From positions 28,819,501 to 28,883,500 of the forward strand of contig JAPTOF010000001.1 of NCBI GenBank assembly GCA_028554755.1: a stretch of DNA of 64,000 bases, in the 5' to 3' direction. The stretch's first letter is position 1. The number at the start of each line of letters is the position of its first letter. The position numbers and the translations under genes were made by a program. The notes below the pieces were generated by a model. The model made no database searches, had not been told where the DNA came from, and saw only the letters and a program-made list of their open reading frames with translations. This document shows, one piece after another, positions 1 to 13,300 of this stretch. The DNA comes from Cordia subcordata (taxonomy: Eukaryota; Streptophyta; Magnoliopsida; Boraginales; Cordiaceae).

Positions 1-831
1 TTGACAGAACGCTGAAGGAAATTACTGGTTGCCAGAACTTCTAAATTATTATCTATGTTATTTCATTTTAATTAGGAATCCTAGTCGTTCTAGAAAATCC
101 TAAGGTCAACCCATCCAAAGTGTATTAGATTTCCTAAAGTTTTAAGCAGGTTCCCTAAAAGACTCAAGAAATCCAGCACCCAAAAATCAGCATATGGTAT
201 TTCACTTATCAGGTGACCTACGGAATAATGTTCAAGTTGTGTCTTGCAAGCTTTTGAGGCTTCTGATGAAGCTTGAATCAACCTTAGTTTAGAGGGATAA
301 TCCTTTTGAGATCTACATGGAATTCTTAGAGATTTCATTCTTCATCTTCCATCATCCATCCTGGGTACAACCCAAAGCACCCAAAATAGGCCTTGAAAGT
401 TTTCACACTACTCTTTCAATTTCAATTACCGCCTGTCCTTACACCGTACTTTCCTAGTATTTTTACATATTGCCAAGCATAAATTACCATCAGATAATCA
501 TTCTTCTACTGCCTAAAAGTAGGTTACCATTTTCAAAATAGGACCTACATCATAAATGCATACTTTTAACAGAATGCATGACTTCAGCTAAATTTTGAAA
601 CGTGACAACTCGTACGATAAGCAGAGGAATGGGACGAGTAAACCAAACAAGAAAAGAAAATTCTAAATGGCTCAATATCACAAGGCAATTTTCAAGGAAG
701 GTTAATCCTGCCTGAATCAAATAATGATGAATGGATGCATATGTTATGCACAAAATTGAGACAATGTTAGCATCCTCTAATTCAGGCCAAGATAAAAACT
801 ACCACTGAACATATTAGTACAATTTCTTGTT
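1..831. other. TRS120 intron 8, left part
   Basis: This is non-coding. Neither strand encodes the expected next TRS120 exon, so this intron runs past the left edge. Apart from the MITE that follows at 832, nothing recognisable is present. Confidence 0.7.
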
Positions 832-1115
832 GGATTAATGCCCCATTTAGTCCATTTTTTACAATTAAGTACCTTAACTTTAAAACACAACAAATCAATG
901 CAAATTCTTTCTATTCTAAACCTACCCAATTGTATGTTCCCAAATCATTAACCCATGTGCGTGTCACATATCCAAATTGTTAGTTTTTTACTATTTTTGA
1001 CCTGAGGTCTAACATCACAAATTGCAAAGATAAGGGACTCATTTGTTGTGTTTTTAAAATAAGGAATAAATTGTGAAAAGGGTCCAAGATAAGGGACTAA
1101 ATCGGTCATTAAGCC
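832..1115. mobile_element. Mutator-type MITE with 9-bp target-site duplication
   Basis: This is a 284-bp element with long, imperfect terminal inverted repeats. The left end reads GGATTAATGCCCCATTTAG and the right end, reverse-complemented, reads GGCTTAATGACCGATTTAG. The inverted similarity extends inward to a shared AAAACACAACAAAT block. The nonamer TTTCTTGTT occurs directly on both sides (823-831 and 1116-1124). A 9-bp duplication and long TIRs point to the Mutator superfamily. It has no coding capacity and sits in TRS120 intron 8. Confidence 0.8.
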
Positions 1116-1343
1116 TTTCTTGTTTCATTCTTTACATTTCTTTATCAAAATGCATATCTTTAGCTCCATTAGAGAGGCCTCCAATTGAAGTTAAACTTAA
1201 GTAACAACTTAAAATCCTTTGCTGTGTAACATATAGTGGGAGCAGAGATACTGAACCAACATAACATTCTGAAGATTTATAATACTGACACACAATAACA
1301 CCAACAGTAAGCAAGATTTTGTTTAGTCAGCTTCAACAGATAC

Positions 1344-4300
1344 CTGCATAGTGGATCAATAGTACTGGGCTGCTTCTATCCTTGAATTGCCTCCCTGTAC
1401 TTCCAGCAATGTTCTTGCCAGCAGAAGTATCAGAATCTACCATAACTAGCTGCCAGGCTTTGATGGTTATAGGTATGGTTACTTCAGAACCTGGCTTCAG
1501 AGGCAGGGAAGACTTCAACTTGTCATAGGAAATTGATATAACAGAGTCCTGATTTTTTCCAGACAGAGAAATGTGTGCCTGCTCAACCGAAACTGTGCCA
1601 GCATTTGCCAAAGTAATCCCGATATCACGAATCTCACCTTCATATAAAATAACAGAACCATCACCTCCAACAATATGCGATATTAAAAGTGGTATAGGGG
1701 GCACAACAGAAATGTTAGGGACGGATATATTCTTTAATTTTGCAGACCCGCAAGAGCGGAATGGGTCAGAAAGCACAAGACCTTGTGCTGCTCCAGCTAG
1801 CAGATTATCAACATCCTTGAAGAAATGCTCAGTGATGACACCAAAACAATGAACAATGCATCCAAGAATATTCACTGAACCCACCTTAGTGGGTATTCCA
1901 GATAATGTTATCACCTTTGAAGTATTAGCCGGGAGACTAACACTAATGGGAAAAGCATCAAAATTGTCAGAGTGCCCTGAGAGATATATACTATCAACCA
2001 TCAAGTCAAAACCGCATGGATTCGCCAATTCCACTAACACCTGGACTGGTTCACCAACAACCCATATCAGTTCCTGCTTACTCCCATGGTTTGACTCTCC
2101 TTTACTGAATGGTGTATAAATAAAAGGACCTGAGGGAGCAGATCCTGCCCACCAATCTTCTCTTGCAGGATTGCGCTTCACGATGTCCATTTGTGAGGGA
2201 TGGAGAGGAAAAGAATGCAACCTGGACAATGAGAAAAAAAGTTAAATAACAATACGTTTTATAACAAATACTACACTATGGTATGTGGATGATCAACGAT
2301 GGGGCCACTGGGCAATTTCTCCCCAAGATTCTCTGTGACCCCTAATATTGGTATGCCTGAGTAATTAAGCAGAAGTTTATTCCTCCCAGCTAGTTAAAGG
2401 AGTAGGTCAAGCCCATAATTAAGGACGTTCCTTCCTCCATCTTCTGATTCACATGCTAATTTGTATCTTTTCATTAGCGACTCGAATCATGAATCATCTG
2501 ACTCTGCAAACAATGATATATATTCACTTCCATCTACTTATCTCTCTTTTGCTCTCTTCCAACCTAAGGTCATATGGTTTACAATGCCTCTCTAAAATCT
2601 CAACTTCTCTCACTTTCCATCACAAAATATCATTTTCTTTTTTGAAAAGTACAAAATATCACTTTCTACATACCAAATTCTATCAACTGGAATTTTTTCA
2701 TGATTTTGAAGCTTGCAAAATAGAATATTAACAATGAGTGTTGATTTATCACATAATGACTTCAACGACATTCACAGCGTCTTACATTTTGTAATAGTAC
2801 TGAAGTTACTTCTTTTTACCTTTTAAGACATTAAAAGAGAAAAAGCAAAAGGAAGCTCAAATCTTAAGGATAAAAGAAAAAGGAAAAGCTAATTGCTCAG
2901 TTAGCTTTGCCCATGCATTCTCCAAGTCTTCAACATTTCATCATAAACCAAACACGTCAACTAATGCAAAGAGGGAAATACAAGCACATGCAGATGGCCC
3001 ACGTGACACAGTTTGTTTCACTTTTTCCAAAAAGTTCTTTGCACATAGTGCTGCAGAAAGACTAAGAACATACTCAATGTACATGAATATGTGGGGTTTT
3101 AATAAGCCAAGCATGTACCAGTAAGCAACTAAGGACTTAGTTCATATACATTTTAAATTACATGGTGTGGGATTAGGGGGTTAGCTCAAGTAGTTGAAAC
3201 TATTTCTCCTAAAAGTAAGGTCCTGGGTTTGAATCCCATGGGGGTGGAGGGTTTACCCAAAAAAAGTTAATACTAAAAAAAATAACAACAAATAAATAAA
3301 TAAATGGCGTAATATAGAACTTGAACATGTGAAATGATGACATAAAAATCACTTTCAAACTTCAGGTGGGTGAAATTACAATTAGCATATGACTGGAAGC
3401 AAGAGAACATCATCCAACATGAAAATCTTCAAGACGCTGCAGAAGAGTACTGGAAAGAGTACTGGAAGCACAGAGATCCCAATTTAACAACCAAGAGTTA
3501 ATAGATAACTGAATAACAAAAGTAAAGATACGAATAACAAAAAAAAACACCTCACTTGTGTATTAGCTTCCCTCTCTGTTAGAACTTCTATGTCTCTCAA
3601 TGGGAGCCCGAAAGAGCCAGCAGGGCTCAATAAACATTCCTCCAATCCAGCTTCATAACATTTTTGTTTTATTAAACCAAAATATCGTCACAAATTTATC
3701 ACCCCCTAGAACTAGTACCCAGACTAGCAACAGCAATAACTAATGAGCCATCAGAAAGCTCCCACAATCTCTTCTCAGACCCTCCTTAACCCAAAGTTTA
3801 CTACCTTGAGTTAGCCTGGAACAATGACCAATTACAGGGTCTCACGAGTAAGCTAGATTAGGAACAAAGAGAACTTACAAGGAGACCCAGGTCCCCCAAC
3901 AGATTCTCATTACCAAAATGCTGTTAAATCTAACTCTTCTTTATTTTGACCAAGCCATTCACCACATTATAGACTCACACGTCTGTGCAGTCTTAGCTGA
4001 AATAATTATCCCAACTATTGATAATTAAGCACAGTTGAGATTACAATGCCAAAATATCATCTAAAGTCAATTGAATCAATATTTAGTTGTCCAGACTCCA
4101 GAACCAAGATGGTTAAAAGCATGTTATTAGGAGATTTAGACACTTCTCTTTGTCATGAACATGAATTAAACACCATTCTGATATATCCTCTTGTACTACA
4201 ACCTCTCCTATATGAGAAACCAGACTTCCAAACTTCACTGCTCTCCAAAGATAAGAGAGTCCAGCAAGAAACTGTAGGAGAAAGTATAATTTTCATGTGT

Positions 4301-7300
4301 TCTTGTTTAAGTAAATAATGATAAAGTAGGTCCAGAAGTTTTTAAATTAACCCTTTCCACTTCAGTGTGCTAATTGGTACATTTGCGCATGTGCATGCAA
4401 TAAAAGTAACAGTTGAATTTCAATAGAAATTTTAGATTTTGATTTATGTTTGTAAAAGAAAGTGATAAAGGACTAACTGCAAAGAGAGAGATAACTCAGT
4501 ATCTTTGTACAGCAGACATATGAAAAGAAAGAATACTTGAATCATGAATAACGAGAAAAATAGAATGTCTGATATAAAACACAAACCTTATGAAAGGTAA
4601 GGCAGGATCAGCACAGCGTGTTCCTGAAGGAAGTCTTTCTGCTGAATTTGCAAGTGAGTTTGCCAGACCATGTTGACCAGGTGGAGTAATCAGAGGATAG
4701 TAAGATCTAAGTAGACGTGCTGCTGCACTCCATGCAGCAAGAGGATCTCCAGCACGAACAGCTGATAGAAGTATTTCTCGGAGCACAACCATCTGCAGGG
4801 TGCTCCACTGAGAAGCAAACAATGAGACTATAGAGTGATGATGCATTTTGCCACCATCAGTGTGAATGCCGCCAGTTTCCTGTTACATAGAATCAGAAAA
4901 TTTAAATAAAAGCATTATACTTGTTATGCTCCCACGAGTATATCACAGCAGAAACCAAAACTACTAAGTCTAGTTTAAATCTTGAAACATCCGACTCATA
5001 ATTATATGCAGATACTTAGTGATTTGCATTTGATTGTTTGAACTCAAATAAACTCAGATTAGATATACAGAAAAAGACTATAAGAGAAACCTCAGCCCAT
5101 TGCTATCCAGCAATAAAGCTGAGAGTTCTAGGGATGAGTGACAGTCAGCTCTTCATTTAAACTATAACTCTGAAGCTAAGAATAACAGAGCTTTTAACTC
5201 ACACTGGAAAGAGCGTGCTCAATGGATCCTCTACTCTGAACACGATATCCTTTTGTTGTCATTGCCAATACTTGCATTGCACTAATGGCAGCCAACCTAT
5301 TTTCTTGTTGTAGATACAACTGCGCCACCTGCCTTGAGAAAAATGCTGCTTTACGGTGATAACCAAGAGTTCCAAAAAGTCGAGCTATTTCAACATATAA
5401 TATGAGTCTGTCACTGGCATCTATCAAAGACTTTGCTCCATCAGCAGCAGCAGTCAACAACTCCACAACCTCTCTTGCCAGTTCCTGCCTTCTGCAAGAG
5501 AAAAGGAAAGGAAAAATAAAGGAATTGATACTATAAACCGCACGCAGAAAAATCACTGAGAGAAGCATCCCATGACAACAGCATCTTGCTTCAAGCTTTT
5601 CATAACATCTACCCAACTTTAACAATCAATGAAGAGCTACATTAAGAAGCAAGGAGTGGGGAGCTTTACTAACTGTTCATAATATGAAACAGACTGGTAT
5701 TTGGAGAATCACAGGTCATCATTGGTCTTATATTCTTGCTGAGGATATTAAGACAAAATTTCAGGCATCTCAGTAACATACTGAATTTCATCATTAACAA
5801 CTGCTAATGCCGCTCCACCTAGATGGGCTTGGAGATTGTGGATAAGCCTATAAACAATAAATTCCCTTCCATTGAGAAATTCATACGTTTTGCTTCTTCA
5901 CTGATTTGTCAATTCAAACTCTACAGCTATCATCAAACACGTAGGTACATAGTTCTCAAATCATCAAATCATCTACATAGATGAGCATGATTGTAAAGTC
6001 CTGTGCAGTCTTATGAATGAACAAGGAAGTATCAGCCTTGCTATTTTGAAATCCTAACTGCAGCAGAAAAGTAGACAGCCTTTGAAACCAGGCTCTAGGA
6101 GCTTGTTTTAAACCATAGAGAGACTTTTTTAGATGACAAACCATAGTAGGATTTTGTTGACCAACATAACCTTGGGGCTGCACCATGTACACCGTTTCTG
6201 TGAGAGTACCATGGAGGAAGGCATTTGAAACATCAAGTTGCTTTAATTCCCAATTATTCTGCAGAGCAAGAGACAAAACCAATCTTATGGTTTGAGCTTT
6301 GACCACTGGACTGAAAGTCTCAGTATAGTCAATGCCTGCTTCTTGCAAATAACCCTTGGCCACTAATCTGGCCTCATATCCGGAAATAGAACCATCTGCC
6401 CTTCTTTTAATTCTGAATACCCACTTATTGCTAACATGGGTTCTGTCAGGGGGAAGAGGAACCAAGTCCATGTATTTTGGCTCCTAAGGGCCTGATACTC
6501 TTCTTTCATGGCCTACACCCAACATTCATATCTGGCAGCCTCTTTATAAGTCAGGGGTTCAGTGTCAGGGAGAGTGGTAATGAGTGTATTTAACTGATAA
6601 ATGGGAGAGGGAAGAGAACCTGTTTTAGATTTAGTATTCATAGGATGTATGTTAAAAGGATGGACAAAAGAATGACTGGGAGTTGATACAATAGGAGATG
6701 TGGAACTGGACTGAGAAGATGAGGATTCAGTTTGTATTTTTGCAGAAAGAGATTCAGAGATAGTAGGGTTGCCACTGGTATGAGAGGGGTTAGATGGACC
6801 ATCTGCAGAAGAAGAAGAAGAACCAGGTTCCATATGTTCACCAAAATTATTTCCAGAAGGCAGGGACTGTGACTGAGTGACTACTGGCAATACGTGAGAA
6901 GGTGAAGGAGGAAGACTGGTGTTGGGTAAAACGTCCAGCTGAGGAGTGATAACTGATTCAGGAAATGGAGAAGTAGCTGTCTCTGTGATACAGGGCTGAT
7001 TGATATAGGGGATTTGATTTTCTACAAGGAAACATGCCTTGATATAAACACTTGATTAGTTACTGGATCCATACATTTGTAGCCTTTGCTTGTAGGGCAG
7101 TAACCTAAAAACACACAAGGCTTTGATTTAGGCCCAAGTTTGTGTTGAGTATAGGGTCTAAGCCAAGATCAGCGTGGACAGACATATAACTTTAGGGAAG
7201 AATAGTCTGGTTGCTCCCCAAATAGCCTGTAAAAGGGAGAACTGTTCAAAGCATTCTGTTTATTAACCAGTTGGCTCTTGCAACTGCTTCTAACCATAAA

Positions 7301-10300
7301 AAGGAAGGCAGAGAAGCCTTATGAAGCAAGGCTAAAGTCGTCTCAGCAAGATGTCCGTATTTTCTTTCCACCCTACCATTTCATTGTGGTGTGTAGGGAC
7401 AAGAGGTTTGATGGACAGTGCCCATTTGTTGTAACAAAAGTTTAAATTTGTTGTTAAAGAACTCTGTTCCATTATCTGATCTCAGTGTCTTTGTTTTGTC
7501 TTGGAACTGAGTTGAAATGAGATTAGTAAAGCTAAGAAAAGCATCATAAGCCTCTGCCTTTGTTTTTAGAGGATAGAACCGATGGTATCTGGGACAGTCA
7601 TCAAGAAACAAGATATAGTACTTATATCCTTTATGGGAAGAAATAGGGGCAGGGCCCCATACATCTGTATGAACTAATTGGAAAGCAGCACTAGCAACAC
7701 TGTGGGAACAGGGAAGGGCAATCTATGAGATTTAGAAGTAGCACAAGCAGGACAATGATCTGCATTATTTGATATAGTAATGCCTAACTGTCTAACTTGG
7801 TGAACTATGGAACTGGCAGGATGTCCAAGCCTGGCATGCCATAGCTGGGCTGAATCCTTGGTGATAGCGGATGTATAACACTTGAGGGAAGTAGAATAGG
7901 AGTCTGTAGAGGTCACAGCAGTATCTACTTTCAAGGAATAGAGACCCTGCTTAAAGGGGACCTCAAGCAGTACCCTGTGAGTAGCATTGTCCAGGATTGT
8001 GACTCCCTTTGCATCAAAAACCAAGATGCAATTATATTGTCTTTAGTTAATTGATGCACAGAGATTAAGTTGGAAGAAATATGAGGCACATGCAAGAGAT
8101 TGAAAAGATAAAAGAAAGAGGATAAAGTGTTAATAGTGGCTTTACCAATATGATGAATTGGCAGGGTTTGACCACTGCCCACAGTCACTGATTCCTGACC
8201 ATCATAAGGCTGCTCCGAGTGAAAGGGAGCAAGGCCTGCAGTGAAATGGGCATTTGCCCCACTATCCAGCACCCACTCTGCAGAGGAAGAAGAAAAGCCC
8301 ATGTGAGCTGCCATTGCCTGCTTCTGAGTCATCTCCTTGTAGTAATTTCCAGTATCCTATCTGTGCCAGCATTCCAGAGCACAATGATTTGGTTTTCCAC
8401 AAATCTGACAGTACAGTTTTGCAGTTTGTGGTGCAGCACAGGTGGACTGAGTGTATCCTTGCCCTGGAGAAGATGGATGAGCTCCCAGAATGCCAGGGGC
8501 AGTAGCTGCACCTCTACCAAAAGATCGCCTCCCCCTCAACCTATTCTACCCCCTCTGAAATCACCCCTACCACCTCTATGATATATTTGTCTGAGTAGGG
8601 CCAGAGGTGTTAAGAGCAGTATGAAGATCAGTAGAGGATGAAATCTGAAGAGAGGAGGAAGTTTGAAGATGAAGTTCTTCAGCAATCAGCAGATTGGTGA
8701 GTTCAGGGATTGTAACAGTTGTAGACCTGACTCTTATGGATGACCTGATAGAATCATATTGAGCTGACAGTCCTTTAAGTATGTAGTAGGTCAAATCATC
8801 ATCTGCAGTGGCTACTGCTGCAGATGCTAACTGATCACACAAAGACTTGGCATGATCCAAACAGGCATGCATAGAGAGGTTGCCTTTGTTAAGATTGTGG
8901 AGCTGCGGCTTCAACTGATGAACATAAGTCCTGCTCAGAGAGGCATATCTAGCAGCAAGAGTTTGCCAGATACCTGGAGTGGTGTTGAGATGATAAACAT
9001 GGGGATACACAGCAGGGGAAAGAGAGGCTAGAAAACACGGCCTCAAATGTGTATCAATGGTGAACCAGGAAAGATAAGCTGGATTATCAATTTTGGTGCC
9101 ATCAGGAGTAGTGATATGTGTTGGAGGACAGGGCTTCTTGCCAGTTACATGATCTAAGAGATGATTTGCAAACAATAAGGCCTCCATTTGTGTTTTCCAC
9201 ATCACATAGTTAGTGTTATCCAGCCTAATTGGTGTTAAAGCAGTGGAATTCTTAAGGAGATTTTTCAATCCAGTAGGTAATTCAACTGTTCCCGCTATAG
9301 AAAATGGAATCGAAGCAAGAACAGATCAATCTAGCAACAGTGATGATGTTTTGATGAATGAAGAAACAAGCTAGAAGGTGTAATCAAACAGATGGTGAAA
9401 TTTGGGAAATTTAAGAAAATTTGACAAAATAAGCTGGGACAGTTGAAGCCTCAGAGAAGCGAGGCGAGTAATTTTCTAGCTAAAAGAAGCAATTATAATG
9501 GCTGAATTATGGATTTGTGAAGAAACAAAACCCTAACTTGAAGAGAGAGAAAATGATCAAGGAGGAAGAAAAGAAACTGTATCAGGTAAGAACTCTTATC
9601 GCAGCAGATAATTTTGCAGCTTGAAGCAAGTGTGAGACCTTGATCTTATCAACGGAGAGAGCAGCCATGGAAGCTAACTCGAAAAAGAAAGGTCCAGAAT
9701 TTTGCCCCTATGGATACCATGAAGAAGGAGAGAGAGAGAGAGAGAGAATATCTGTTGGAATCATTTCTCATTAACTACTTAATGATTGTCCAACTCAGTA
9801 TTTATAGACACAGCTGATAACTGATTTTAACAACCACTAACTAACTGCCTATCACCAGCTGTCATCCATATATCAAATATACACCTGTCAGTTACATAAG
9901 TCAACCTACACTACTTGTGTACGTTATCAATACGAAAAGGCATGTCTGTCATCAGCTTTTTGGGAAAATTCATGTCAGATGAACAAAATGTAACAGAAAC
10001 ATCTTAATAACTATGAGGAAAGGTGGTATGCTACTACAATAGGGAACTGGTGTATTTTTCAGTAAAATGGAAGTTTAATGAGAATACCTGCAAAGAAACC
10101 TTGCCAATTTTAATGCGGCTTCAAGTTCGAAACTTAAGGGCGAAACTCTGCAAACAACCTAATGAAAATTATTTCTCTGAAGAAATTTTTAGATCAATAC
10201 AAAAAGAAGTTAACAGAAGGAAGCAAGAAGGCTCATACATATGAAAGACAAAATATCACTAAAGAAAAACATTACAACTTATTACTCAAGATGATGGAAC

Positions 10301-13300
10301 AAGCATACAACCACGACTTACTAGAATATATGTAGCAAAGTAATGTGATAAGTACTCTCAAGTTCCCTTAGTATAAGCAGATAATAAGCAATCAGTAGTT
10401 TATTCTCAGATCAATCATCATAAGGAATACTACATATAATTGCATGCTTTAGCATTACTTTATTCAACTCCATCTTCCTCCTAGTACTTTAGCAAGTGCA
10501 AGCCTATGTGTTTGAACAGAAGAATGTCCCAAAATACACACGGATTGATTATCCAAAGGACCATTTATAACTAAAAGAAAGATGAGGGTTAAGCCCAATA
10601 AAAAAGAAAGAAAATTCCACTCAGAATCAATTTATATAGAATACCTTGTGATATCACAGGACATTAATTAGTATATCCTCCATTCTAACAGATATGCAAG
10701 TCAAAGTCTTACAAGATTGTTAGTTTCTACATTATTAAGATAATAAAAGAACTTGATTTTCAAAGAATCAGGATCTCCTAGACGGAATAAAAATTTAAAG
10801 ATTGAAACTTTAGAAGAAGGGGAGCAGATGAAGAATCCATTCTAACAGATATGCAAGTCAAAGTCTTACAAGATTGTTAGTTTCTACATTATTAAGATAA
10901 TAAAAGAACTTGATTTTCAAAGAATCAGGATCTCCTAGACGGAATAAAAATTTAAAGATTGAAACTTTAGAAGAAGGGGAGCAGATGAAGAAAAGTTACA
11001 AATAAAGGATCATATAAATACAAAATAGAGGATTAGTTAGAAATCTTAAAAGACATAAGGCGTACTAATGTAACCAGGGTATATGTGAAATTTGAACTTT
11101 CAAAAGACTCGCAGAACTGATCGCATCCATTTGGTCCTCAGCCATTCTTACTCCTGATTACCTACATCTGACTGAATTCTCTCAAATTGTAACCACAGAA
11201 TGTGCGAAATAGTTCATGGTTGGACCATGACAAATTTGACGACAACAGATATGCTCCGGTTACAAAAGAGCATTCAGGAGGAAGAGGATCATCACACTTT
11301 CAACAGCGTTTGCAACAGTTCACTTATAGCATCTACAGAAGTAATGACATATTATATATAGATACACACATACATTACATATATACATATACTTTTTATG
11401 CTTGAAGTACGCTACAAATTTAATTATCAAAGAAAATAACAGATGTTGGGACTGACACCTCTGAGCATTATCCTGTATGAATGACTTTCTGTAGTGTACA
11501 ATGACACTATTATACCGGTACTTGACTTCCTCCTCTAAAACCGGATCCATCTGGCCCATACGATCCATCTAAATATTCAAAAAGAATAACAGCAGAATGA
11601 TTAAAAAAATGGGAGGCAAGGGAGAAAAACTGGAAGCACTAGTCAGTAATAAAACAATACACATCGCAGAGATAGCACAAAATTCACAATAGTAACTGAG
11701 AAGAAGATAAAGAATAATGAAACGTTCATATCTGTGCACTCAGATCCACAGAGCATTCACAAATATCCCGAACATCAGCAGAAACTTAAAGATTAATATT
11801 TTGCTTACCCTTCTCTATTAATTTAGTGCTAACACATCCAATAAAATTATATAATAGAGAAAACCTTACACAGAAAGCATCTACGTTAGAGCGAAACTTA
11901 CACAAAGAATCTTGTGAATCTCAATACCACAGGCAATTTTCTTTTCTTATTCTCCAATTCTATGCTTGAAAAATATATATTAAAGCAAACCTTAAAAAGA
12001 TAAGTCAATGTTGTGATGATGTTTCCCCTCTTTCAGATAGCATCTTACTTACCAAATATCTCCCTTCCAAAATGGTTAACTTCCTATTAGTTTTTCTTAA
12101 TATCTACCACACTATAGCTTCAATTATGCTTACCAGTAATGCGCAAACGCTACCCTCCATGGCCCCAGCATACCAGAAAAAATCACCAGTCAATCTCGCC
12201 AGTTCTAGTGCAGTAGAATAATGGGCATTGGCGTCAACAGGTGATACTGCCAACAAGCAGTAGTCTCCTATTGTCTTCTGTGCACGGCCAAGTCTTCTTT
12301 TTTTAGCCTTGATTACCTAAAATTTAGTTAACAAATAAATGACATCTCAATGTTCGGCACATATACAAAGCCAATTGAAAGAAAGAAAAACAGATTGGGA
12401 AAGTTATACAAGAAAAATAACAAAACTTTCAGGACACCTAAGATGATATGAACCTCCTCTGAGCTTAGACTGGCTTGAGAATCCAAAGGTGTCTTTAGAA
12501 TACTCCCACTAGACTCTGCTTTAAGAACCCATTTCTCAAATTCCATCAACAATGAGGCAGCAATATCTTGCATCATTGTCTGCAAGTGAAATTCTTGAGT
12601 TTGGCGGTCAGCAGGAGGGAATAAAATTAGATTGCTTCCCTTATTGCTCTCATCATCTAGCTGCATAATTGAAGCAAATGAAGCAATTTTAATTAAAAGA
12701 AGACAAGCTAAACTTTATCACAGTCACACATGGGAGATCTTAACCATAAAATAAGGAACAACACAACATGGCTCTTCACTTTTGTGCCTGTCTCAAATAT
12801 GTTTATTCAATTGTTACTCTAGTAAAATTAAATCCTAGAAAAGCTTTGCCATCGGTATTTCTTTCTGGAACCTTCACAGGCTAATTACTTTTTTCTTTAC
12901 CAAACTCCCAGAATTAATATTTTTTATACAGGCTTTCTCGTAATTTAATGCGTATATACTTATTCTAATAGAGGCCTTTTCATTAGAAGAAAGGGAATTC
13001 AATACTTATTCTAATAGAGGCCTTTTCATTAGAAAAAAGGGAATTCACTAACCCTGATTCACCTTACTTTTGAATGCAACAAGAAGAAGTTCTCTCCTGG
13101 TCGGAGAATAGCATTTCTGAACAACTTCTTTAGTATTAGTAGGCAAAAGTAACTAACTTAGCATGAATAAAAGACCTTGGCAGAGGATAGAATACCAAAA
13201 GAATCACAATTTTGGTTCAACGCCAAAAATGAGGAAAATTGAACTCACAGATAAACATCTCAACTTTATTGCAAAGAAGGCCACTACTATCTTATCATTC

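Larger units (their letters stand above)
5941..9896 (-). mobile_element. 3'-truncated Ty1-copia retrotransposon in TRS120 intron 5
   Basis: This is an element of about 4 kb, in the same orientation as TRS120. In order on minus it has a short 5' LTR (9896-9720), a leader, gag (9268-8576), a CCHC zinc knuckle, an aspartic protease, the integrase HHCC and DDE regions, and reverse transcriptase ending exactly after the YVDD active site near 5956. The second half of RT, RNase H, PPT and 3' LTR are missing. Short LTRs and the gag/pol style suggest the Ale/Retrofit lineage, which is an inference. Stops and frame changes break pol, so it cannot transpose alone. Confidence 0.85.

Noticed and set aside
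1571..2119. Two plus-strand ORFs of 93 and 87 codons
   Set aside because: They are antisense shadows of TRS120 exon 8, whose minus frame gives clear family sequence.
3178..3240. Possible tRNA gene
   Set aside because: A and B boxes are present, but there is no acceptor stem or cloverleaf and there is an A-rich tail, so it is called a SINE.
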